Below, piece after piece: positions 57,755 through 64,000 of a DNA stretch of 64,000 bases. The position numbers were made by a program, and so were the translations under genes. Where the stretch lies: contig NZ_CP031416.1 of the NCBI RefSeq assembly GCF_003367375.1, positions 3,940,674 to 4,004,673 on the forward strand, in the 5' to 3' direction. This DNA comes from Gallaecimonas mangrovi (lineage in GTDB: Bacteria > Pseudomonadota > Gammaproteobacteria > Enterobacterales > Gallaecimonadaceae). Each line of letters opens with the position of its first letter. Positions within the stretch are counted from its first letter, which is position 1. Under the pieces are notes generated by a model. That model was not told the origin of the DNA. It saw only the letters and a list, made by a program, of their open reading frames with translations, and did not search any database.

Positions 57755-58849
57755 ATGTTCCGATATTTGCTGCTGTTAGCGGTGCTAAGCCTGCCAGCCC
57801 TGGCCGATGTAGAAGAGGCGCGGCTACCCAAAGCCGAAGCTGCTATGCCCGGTGTTATCACCCCCTTTAATAGCCTGCTGGCACAACTCGATGGCTCGCC
57901 AGATATGGCAACGGTGGTAAAAGTGGCAAGCCAGGGTTATGCCCTGGGTAAAGCCATTGCCCTTAAACGCCTGGACGACCGGCCACTGTATTGGTTTCGC
58001 TTAGCAGGCCAAGCAAAGTTGCGCGCCCTGACATTGCCAGAGGCGACAAAAGACAAACTGATGTGGCGTTTTGAGCGGGTCAGCCGCGGTATCGAAGATG
58101 TGCATTTCAAACCCGGCATGAAACATATCTTGTTGACCGGCTTTGACCCCTTCTTCCTTGACCGTCATGTTGACCAGTCCAACCCGTCGGGGCTGGCCGC
58201 CTTGATGCTGGACGGCAAAATCATTGAAAAAGACGGCGTGAAAGCACAGATTGAAACGGTGCTGGTGCCGGTGCGTTTTGCCGACTTTGACCAAGGCCTT
58301 ATCGAACAAATCCTGCTGCCTTATTACACCAAGCACAGCGCCGATATGGTGATCACTGTCTCGATGGGCCGCAGCGACTTTGACTTAGAGCGTTTTCCCG
58401 GCAAACGCCGCAGCGCCGAAGCGCCAGATAATGAAAACGTGCTAACCGGTGCTACCGCCACGGTGCCGAAGCTGCCGCTGTTGTATGGCCAGCCTATTTC
58501 AGGCCCCGAATTTGTGGCCTCAACACTACCCTTTGATGCCCTGATGGACGGCGACGGCCCCTATGCCATTAACGATAACCGTAAGGTCACGACGTTGGCG
58601 GGCGACCGCGAGCCACAACACCTGTTTGAACTCGATGGCCAGGTGTCGGTAAAAGGCTCAGGTGGCGGCTATCTGTCGAACGAAATCAGCTACCGCGCCA
58701 TTCGGCTGCGGGACTTGTTAAAAAGCACCATACCGGTTGGCCATATTCACACCCCGCGCATTGCCGCCTACGACAAAGCCAAAGAAGCGGCGATCGTTAA
58801 ACAGCTCACCTCAATGCTCACCGAGGCGGTTGGCAGCTTAGAGGATTAA
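57755..58849 (+). CDS. Exported pyroglutamyl-peptidase I-like protein with catalytic Cys replaced by Ser
   Basis: A 364-residue protein with a signal peptide (MFRYLLLLAVLSLPALA) and the C15 peptidase fold: ILLTGFDPFFLDRHVDQSNP and TVSMGRSDFDLERFPGKRR, which aligns with the catalytic-Glu region (Glu212). The nucleophile segment of C15 enzymes (xxVCNxxxY) reads GYLSNEISYR, so the catalytic Cys is Ser308. The catalytic His aligns with His332 (GHIHTP). Ser308-His332 are 24 residues apart, exactly as Cys144-His168 in Bacillus Pcp, which supports the alignment. It may be a Ser hydrolase or inactive. AAGGAG precedes the ATG at 57755. An extra N-terminal region of about 100 residues is unusual for C15. 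Confidence 0.8.
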   Translation: MFRYLLLLAVLSLPALADVEEARLPKAEAAMPGVITPFNSLLAQLDGSPDMATVVKVASQGYALGKAIALKRLDDRPLYWFRLAGQAKLRALTLPEATKDKLMWRFERVSRGIEDVHFKPGMKHILLTGFDPFFLDRHVDQSNPSGLAALMLDGKIIEKDGVKAQIETVLVPVRFADFDQGLIEQILLPYYTKHSADMVITVSMGRSDFDLERFPGKRRSAEAPDNENVLTGATATVPKLPLLYGQPISGPEFVASTLPFDALMDGDGPYAINDNRKVTTLAGDREPQHLFELDGQVSVKGSGGGYLSNEISYRAIRLRDLLKSTIPVGHIHTPRIAAYDKAKEAAIVKQLTSMLTEAVGSLED

Positions 58850-58876
58850 AAAAGGCAGCCAATTGGCTGCCTTTTT
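58849..58876. terminator. Bidirectional terminator between the C15-like and S9 genes
   Basis: AAAAAGGCAGCC, loop AATT, GGCTGCCTTTTT. It overlaps the stop of the C15-like gene and ends just before the S9 stop. Confidence 0.92.
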
Positions 58877-58877
58877 A

Positions 58878-60800
58878 CTAACCCAAATGCGCCTTTAAGA
58901 ACTTGGCGACGTTTTCATACACCGCCACTTTGCTGTCGGCATCGTCGATAAAATGCGTGCCGTCTTTGAGTTCCACATAGTGAACGTCTTTACCGGCGGC
59001 CTTGGCAGCTTGGTAAAGTTCCCGGCTTTGCTCAACGTTAACCCGGGTGTCTTTGTCACCATGGATAAGCAACATCGGCATGTTAATGCGCCGCACCTGC
59101 TCGAGTGCAGAAGTACGCTGCCAGCGCGCTTTAACGCCTTTTTGCTCAGGGTCACCCAAGGTTACCGCCATCAAGGCACCAAGGAAGGATGAGCGGTTGT
59201 GGTCTTTTTCCCACATCTGCTGCAGATCGGAGATCCCGGCAATGGCCACCGCACACTGAAAATCTTTGCTGTCGCGGTAGCTCGCGACCATCGCCGCATA
59301 CCCCCCGTAAGAGCCGCCAACAATACAGGCTTTATGGGCATCAACCTGGCCAGTTTTTTGTAGCCAGTGCAAGCCGTCGATGAGGTCGTCTTGCATCTTC
59401 AGCCCCCACTGCTCGTAGCCACGAATCTCAAACTTGTCGCCGTAACCGGTCGAGCCACGGTAGTTGATTTTCAGTACCGCATAGCCCTGGTTGGCCAGCA
59501 TCAGTGCCAAGTCATCAAAGCCCAGTTCGTCACGGGCATGGGGGCCGCCGTGGGGCAATACCACCACCGGCGGTTTTTGCGCATTAACCGGCAATGTTAA
59601 ATAGCCATGCAATGCCAAGCCGTCTCTAGTTTTAAAGGATACCGGCTGGGTGTTGGCCAGGGCTTTACCTTCCAATACCGGCTTGGCAGACAGCCAAAAC
59701 GCCGCCTTATTGGCCTTAAAGTCCACCACAAAATACCGGGTGGGGTGATTGGGTGCCGCTTGGGATACCAGCGCGACCTTGTGGTTAAGGCTGACATCGT
59801 AAAGGTAGGCTTTGCCGCCCTTACCAAAGGTAGCGTGCACCATACGCGCCATTTTCTGTAAATCTGGGTCTTGGTAAACCATCTCAAGGCTGTCGTCGAT
59901 GTAGCTGTAACCGACCAGCTTGTTACCGCGAATAATGCCACTACGAATGTCATACCCCGGCACCTGATAAAGCACTTCGCCAAAGGCCTGTTTGGCAAGG
60001 TCATAAACCTGCATTACCTCACGGTCCTGGCCGTAATCAGAAATCACCGCCAGGCGGTGGTCATCAAGCATGGTAATGGGGTCGAAGGTAATATCCCCTT
60101 TGGTATCAAGCTCTTTAACCAAGGTCAGCTTGCTGTCTTTGCCCACCTTGTATACCGAGATCTTGTCTTTGTCGTAAGCAAAGCCAAAGGTGACTTGCCC
60201 TTCGGCATTCACCGCCCAGTCATTCACGTCTTTGTGGGAAGAGGCCAGCTTGGTGAAATCGCCGTTATCGACATTCATATCGAATACCGAATAGCCCATG
60301 TCTCTGACATCAAATGCCGTCAAGACAATATGGCCGGGCTCAGCAGGTAAGCGGTGCAGCATTTGGCCTTCGCTAACGCTTTTCATCCAGCTGTAGTCGT
60401 CCTGGCCCATTATTTTGATGGCAAGCGGCTGCAGATTAGAACCGTCGCGGTGTACCGCATAGTTATGGGACACCCGATATTGCTGGCCGTAATAGTATTC
60501 GGGGTAACTGGCACTGACGAACAGCCGGTCGTTATCAATCCACTCCACGTCTTCGATACGGTCGCGGGTCTTTTTAAGCTTCACCACATAGTTAAACTGC
60601 GGTTTGGCCAATGGCGACACAAACACCACCGGTACGCCCTTTTCGTAACTGACGCCGGCAATCCATTTACCGTCCGGTGACAACTCTAAATTTTGCGCCA
60701 GTGGCATTTGCGCAAACTGTTCAACAGTAGGGGTTTTGTCCTTGGCAAGGGCAACCTGAGGCAGGCTAAGCGCCAGAAAGAGTAAAAGTCCTTTTTTCAT
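58878..60800 (-). CDS. Exported S9-family prolyl oligopeptidase/acylaminoacyl-peptidase-like
   Basis: A 640-residue protein with a signal peptide (MKKGLLLFLALSLPQVALA), a seven-bladed beta-propeller region (LSPDGKWIAGVSYEKGVPVV and similar repeats) and a C-terminal alpha/beta-hydrolase domain. The triad is visible: Ser497 in GGSYGGYAAM, Asp in LLIHGDKDTRVN, His in LKDGTHFIDD. It probably cleaves short peptides in the periplasm. The ATG at 60800 is preferred over a longer frame to 60905 because it gives a clean signal peptide. The gene is flanked by two near-identical terminators. Confidence 0.92.
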   Translation of the reverse strand: MKKGLLLFLALSLPQVALAKDKTPTVEQFAQMPLAQNLELSPDGKWIAGVSYEKGVPVVFVSPLAKPQFNYVVKLKKTRDRIEDVEWIDNDRLFVSASYPEYYYGQQYRVSHNYAVHRDGSNLQPLAIKIMGQDDYSWMKSVSEGQMLHRLPAEPGHIVLTAFDVRDMGYSVFDMNVDNGDFTKLASSHKDVNDWAVNAEGQVTFGFAYDKDKISVYKVGKDSKLTLVKELDTKGDITFDPITMLDDHRLAVISDYGQDREVMQVYDLAKQAFGEVLYQVPGYDIRSGIIRGNKLVGYSYIDDSLEMVYQDPDLQKMARMVHATFGKGGKAYLYDVSLNHKVALVSQAAPNHPTRYFVVDFKANKAAFWLSAKPVLEGKALANTQPVSFKTRDGLALHGYLTLPVNAQKPPVVVLPHGGPHARDELGFDDLALMLANQGYAVLKINYRGSTGYGDKFEIRGYEQWGLKMQDDLIDGLHWLQKTGQVDAHKACIVGGSYGGYAAMVASYRDSKDFQCAVAIAGISDLQQMWEKDHNRSSFLGALMAVTLGDPEQKGVKARWQRTSALEQVRRINMPMLLIHGDKDTRVNVEQSRELYQAAKAAGKDVHYVELKDGTHFIDDADSKVAVYENVAKFLKAHLG

Positions 60801-60889
60801 GTTGTTGTTTCTTAAGAAAACAGAGCAACAATGTAACAATATTGGACATTGTGAACAAAAAATTAACGGGTTCAGGATCACAGAGCCAT

Positions 60890-60918
60890 AAAAAAGGCAG
60901 CTCATTGGCTGCCTTTAT
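60890..60918 (-). terminator. Terminator behind argS
   Basis: On the minus strand AAAGGCAGC, loop CAATGA, GCTGCCTTT, then TTTAT. It shares the motif GGCAGC..ATTGGCTGCC with the terminator at 58849-58876. Confidence 0.85.
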
Positions 60919-60930
60919 AAAAACAGGCGT

Positions 60931-62667
60931 TTACATCCTTTCCAGGGTTTTAATACCCAGCAGACTCAAGCCTTGTTTAAGGGTGCGGGCGGTTAAGTGT
61001 GCCAGCTTCAGGCGTGAGCCTTTCAAGGCTTCATCTTCACTGCTAAGAATGGGGCAGGCTTCGTAGAAGCTAGAGAATAGCCCAGCCAATTCAAAAAGAT
61101 ACAAACACAGGTAGTGCGGCGCCCCTTCACGGACCACCGAGCCAATGGTTTCTTCAAATTGCAGTAGCTTCTGCGCCAACGCTTTTTCTTGCGGCGCGGC
61201 CAGCTGTAAAGGCGCGCTAAGGCTTTGTGGCTCGATACCGGCCTTACGGAAGATGGAGGCCACCCGGGTATAGGCGTAGAGCATGTAGGGGGCGGTGTTG
61301 CCTTCAAAGCTCAGCATGGCGTCAAAGCTAAAGATGTAATCAGAGCTACGGTGCTTAGAAAGGTCGGCGTATTTCACCGCGCCAATACCCACCGCATGGG
61401 CAATCTCTTTAAGCTCTTGTTCGCTAAAGTCGCTGTCACGCTCTTTAACCAATTGGTAGGCCTTTTCTTCGGCTTCCACCAGTAAGTCAATCAGCTTAAC
61501 GGTGCCACCGCTACGGGTTTTAAAGGGCCTGCCGTCTTCGCCATTCATGGTGCCAAAACCCATGTGTTCAAGGCTAAATTCGTCACGCACAAAGTCGGCC
61601 TTGTGAGCCAGGGTAAAGACCTGTTTAAAGTGCAGGGCTTGGCGCTGGTCAACAAAGTACAAAGCGCGGTCGGCTTTTAAAACGTTGTTACGGTAGCGCA
61701 TTGCCGCCAAGTCGGTGGTGGCATACAGGTAACCGCCGCCCGCCTTTTGAATAATGATCGGCAGAATGGAGCCATCTTTATTTTTGAATTCGTCCAGGAA
61801 TACGCACTTGGCGCCTTGGTCTTCGGTCAGCAGCCCTTTGGCGTCTAGGTCGGCCACCACTTGTGCCAAGTCATCGTTGTAGGCGGACTCGCCCATCACG
61901 TCGGCGCGGGTTAGCGAAACATTGAGCTTTTTGTAGACCGCGTGGCAGTGGTTTAACGAAATATCGTTAAATTCACGCCACATTTTCAGACACTGCTCGT
62001 CGCCACCTTGCAGCTGCACCACCAACTCCCGGGCACGGTTAGCAAAGCTTTCGTCTTCATCAAAGCAGCCCTTGGCGGCGCGGTAAAAGACTTCCAGGTC
62101 AGACAGGCCCATTTCAGCCTGGCTCTTACCTTCAGCCTTTTGCTTCTCTAAATACGCCAGCAGCATGCCAAACTGGGTGCCCCAGTCGCCTACGTGGTTT
62201 TGACGAACCACCTTATGGCCTAAAAATTCCAGGGTGCGCACTACGGCGTCACCAATGATGGTGGAACGCAGGTGGCCAACGTGCATTTCTTTGGCAAGGT
62301 TGGGGCTGGAATAATCCACCACCACGGTTTGGCTAGCAGGTTTGGCAACCGCGAGATCGGCATCAAACAGGGCGTTTTCGGCCTGCTCGGCTAACCACTG
62401 CGGTTTTAAGAAAATATTGATAAAGCCCGGGCCCGCAATTTCCAGCTTGTCGGCCATTGCACCCAGATCCAGGTTATCCACGACCTGTTGTGCGAATTGG
62501 CGGGGGTCTTGCTTCATTCGCTTGGCTGCGCCGATGACACCATTGGCCTGATAGTCACCAAATTCTGGTCTGGCAGACTGACGCACCGCCGCAGGGGTCC
62601 CAACTGGCGCACCCGCAGCCGCAATAGCAGCCCCAACCTTGTCATTAAGCAGCGCTTGAATGTTCAC
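60931..62667 (-). CDS. argS: Arginyl-tRNA synthetase
   Basis: A 578-residue class I synthetase charging tRNA-Arg. Seen: the N-terminal recognition domain start ([14 protein letters not shown]), the HIGH-type motif as HVGH ([18 protein letters not shown]), [12 protein letters not shown], and the C-terminal anticodon-binding domain ([20 protein letters not shown]). As in most ArgS there is no KMSKS ([17 protein letters not shown] stands there). Length equals E. coli ArgS (577). It is an isolated transcript behind the epimerase-like gene. Confidence 0.97.
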   Translation of the reverse strand: MNIQALLNDKVGAAIAAAGAPVGTPAAVRQSARPEFGDYQANGVIGAAKRMKQDPRQFAQQVVDNLDLGAMADKLEIAGPGFINIFLKPQWLAEQAENALFDADLAVAKPASQTVVVDYSSPNLAKEMHVGHLRSTIIGDAVVRTLEFLGHKVVRQNHVGDWGTQFGMLLAYLEKQKAEGKSQAEMGLSDLEVFYRAAKGCFDEDESFANRARELVVQLQGGDEQCLKMWREFNDISLNHCHAVYKKLNVSLTRADVMGESAYNDDLAQVVADLDAKGLLTEDQGAKCVFLDEFKNKDGSILPIIIQKAGGGYLYATTDLAAMRYRNNVLKADRALYFVDQRQALHFKQVFTLAHKADFVRDEFSLEHMGFGTMNGEDGRPFKTRSGGTVKLIDLLVEAEEKAYQLVKERDSDFSEQELKEIAHAVGIGAVKYADLSKHRSSDYIFSFDAMLSFEGNTAPYMLYAYTRVASIFRKAGIEPQSLSAPLQLAAPQEKALAQKLLQFEETIGSVVREGAPHYLCLYLFELAGLFSSFYEACPILSSEDEALKGSRLKLAHLTARTLKQGLSLLGIKTLERM

Positions 62668-62703
62668 AACACCATCCCGTCGAAGAAAAAATTGAACAAA
62701 GGG

Positions 62704-63525
62704 TCAGCATTCTACCCCAGACGCCGCGCCTTGGCACCACGCCAGAGGGTCCGGAATTTGATATTGGTAGTTAAGGGTTTGCGCGGTCCAATCACCCACC
62801 ACTCGCTTGCCACCCGTTTGGTCGGAAAAACGTGGCGGCGTAAGCCCTGCCAGTTTTGCCGCCTGCACATAAAAATGGGCGCGGCTGTAGCTTTGCGGGG
62901 CAACGGCATGAAAAATGTCACCAAAGCGCTGGCGCTGCAAGATAGCCAGGCTTAACCCCAAGGCATCGGCTTGGTGCACTAAATTAACCGGGGCGCCGCC
63001 GCGCGGCAGGTCAGTTTTGCCCGCTAAAAAACGGCCGGGATAACGCTCTGGCCCAAAGAGACCGGCCAGCCGCAATACCGCGCTTTGATAACGGCCATCA
63101 TCCAGCAAGGCCCGCTCGGCCTGAGCCAGTGGCGAGTTAGCATCAGCAGCGCTCTTTTCATCCAAGGTCGCGTCGGCTTCTTTTAGCGCGCCGGTTGATG
63201 ACAGCAGCAAAACCTTTTGAAGCCCGTTACCTGCAAGGCCATCACGTAGCCTCTTGAGCATGCTCAGGTAGGCATCACCGTTGCCCCGGCGTACCCCGGG
63301 CGGGAAGGCCAACACCAGCTGCTCAAAGCCATAAAAAGGAGTGAAATCGAGTTTGTCGGCAGATAAATCCAGCACCTGCGCCGGCACGCCGTCTGCAACC
63401 AGGGCGTTACATCTGGCCTCACTGCGGCGGGTTGCGAGCACCTTCTGCCCCTTGGCAGCTAGCCGCTTGGCCAAGGGTGCCCCTAACCAACCAGCGCCGA
63501 TAACAATCGTAGAAATTTGCGTCAT
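62704..63525 (-). CDS. NAD(P)-binding epimerase/dehydratase-like protein (YeeZ-type)
   Basis: A 273-residue Rossmann-fold protein of the extended SDR type: dinucleotide loop VIGAGWLGAPLAKRL, the stretch KVLLLSSTGALKEAD in the active-site Ser position, and the FHAVAP segment. It resembles E. coli YeeZ, whose function is unknown. The Tyr-x-x-x-Lys dyad is not clear. The ATG at 63525 is chosen over a GTG at 63534. The nearest upstream gene on the strand is the SRPBCC protein, 230 bases away across the structured region. Confidence 0.8.
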   Translation of the reverse strand: MTQISTIVIGAGWLGAPLAKRLAAKGQKVLATRRSEARCNALVADGVPAQVLDLSADKLDFTPFYGFEQLVLAFPPGVRRGNGDAYLSMLKRLRDGLAGNGLQKVLLLSSTGALKEADATLDEKSAADANSPLAQAERALLDDGRYQSAVLRLAGLFGPERYPGRFLAGKTDLPRGGAPVNLVHQADALGLSLAILQRQRFGDIFHAVAPQSYSRAHFYVQAAKLAGLTPPRFSDQTGGKRVVGDWTAQTLNYQYQIPDPLAWCQGAASGVEC

Positions 63526-63559
63526 TTTAGGCACAATGAAAAAATTAGACTACCAGACT

Positions 63560-63720
63560 GCCTACCAAATAATGTACAGTAGGCCCGTGTTCATCGATTG
63601 ACCCTTTGCAAGCGGGGTCCTTTGAGGGCACAAGTTGCGCAGACGACGTCCCGGCTGTGCAGCTCATTTAAGGTCCGTTGTCATTTCTTAACCGAATTGA
63701 CCCCGATTGCGGACTGGCCC
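63560..63720. ncRNA. Candidate structured non-coding element (three-way junction)
   Basis: Between two leftward genes with no ORF. P1: GCAAGCGGGGTC (63608-63619) pairs with GACCCCGATTGC (63699-63710) with one mismatch. P2: GAGGGCACA (63624-63632) pairs with TGTGCAGCTC (63656-63665) with a small bulge. P3: TTAAG (63668-63672) pairs with CTTAA (63687-63691). A separate stem GCCTAC/GTAGGC flanks it at 63560-63584. Stems are possible from either strand. I recognise no known RNA family and see no intrinsic terminator. Confidence 0.4.
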
Positions 63721-63758
63721 GGCGGCAATAGAAACAGGCAGATCCCCTCTTCCCTCCT

Positions 63759-64000
63759 CTAGCCGTTGTCGTCGGGCTTATTTTCTTCTTCCTTTTTCTT
63801 CAGCGCCTTTAGCCCTTTATCAAAATCAGGCCCTAATGCGTGCTCCATCACCAGCCCCAGGTAGCGGTCAGAAATATCATTACCCATGTCGGCAAAATAG
63901 CCCCAGGTTACGTCACTACCATTGGCGGTTTGGCGAATGCGAAAAGAGATGTCAGCTTGGTCGTGGCCGGCAAATTGCAACCGAAAAGCCACATAACCCG
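63759..64000 (-). CDS. SRPBCC-family protein, C-terminal part (cut by window edge)
   Basis: The last 80 or so residues of a protein whose start lies outside. The segment VTWGYFADMGNDISDRYLGL followed by VMEHALGPDFDKGLKALKK is the typical end of polyketide-cyclase/SRPBCC proteins, small helix-grip ligand-binding domains; it ends in a Lys/Glu-rich tail. The ligand and function cannot be told. The stop is at 63759. Confidence 0.7.
   Translation of the reverse strand, partial: GYVAFRLQFAGHDQADISFRIRQTANGSDVTWGYFADMGNDISDRYLGLVMEHALGPDFDKGLKALKKKEEENKPDDNG

Overview
The window is chromosomal DNA of a gammaproteobacterium. The evidence is gene order: ubiE-ubiJ-ubiB-tatABC, rhlB/gppA back to back with trxA-rho, ubiD-fre, hemCDXY divergent from cyaA with cyaY behind it, and lptM-lysA-dapF-DUF484-xerC-yigB-uvrD. 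These are gammaproteobacterial neighbourhoods. They are mixed with secreted peptidases, an RND pump and lipid A modification genes, as in marine or environmental Alteromonadales/Aeromonadales-like bacteria. A Gallaecimonas-like organism is my best guess, but this is inference. The DNA is moderately GC-rich except for one clearly AT-rich patch at about 3540-5440.

Layout. 1-5900 is accessory. It holds a partial oligopeptidase B, a membrane-anchored CPPC (thioredoxin-like) protein and a LuxR-type regulator in one leftward unit, then a CadC-like membrane regulator with an AT-rich sensor half, and a 57-residue secreted two-cysteine peptide. 6200-12000 is a complete RND efflux operon (adaptor, pump, outer-membrane channel). 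12000-17000 is an IclR-type regulator with a hydroxyacid catabolic operon (GntP-type permease, iron alcohol dehydrogenase, methylmalonate-semialdehyde dehydrogenase). 17300-23900 carries ubiquinone synthesis, the Tat translocase, tatD and hemB. 23990-26600 is a three-gene glycosyltransfer cassette, probably for lipid A. 26650-29700 holds an XRE-type regulator and a secreted S10 carboxypeptidase. 29800-37900 carries pilU, gppA, rhlB, trxA, rho, ubiD and fre. 37900-44160 is a leftward block: DUF2914, hemC, a fused hemD-hemX, hemY and small exported proteins. 44290-54300 carries cyaA, cyaY and the lptM to uvrD run, then a ClpP-like protease. 54500-64000 holds rarD, a chemoreceptor with a nitrate-sensing-type domain, a pyroglutamyl-peptidase-like exported protein with Ser in place of the catalytic Cys, an S9 peptidase, argS, a small epimerase-like protein and the end of an SRPBCC protein.

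How it fits together. Haem (hemB, hemC, hemDX, hemY), ubiquinone (ubiE, ubiJ, ubiB, ubiD) and Tat export form a respiratory core. Four peptidases (oligopeptidase B, S10, S9, C15-like) suggest growth on peptides. The most unusual places are the AT-rich CadC/peptide patch, the Cys-to-Ser C15 protein, the fused HemDX, the SOS-type control site on uvrD, the permease/iron-ADH/MmsA cassette with its palindromic operator, and a non-coding region at 63560-63720 that can fold into a three-way junction. I saw no tRNA, rRNA, insertion sequence, prophage or CRISPR array.
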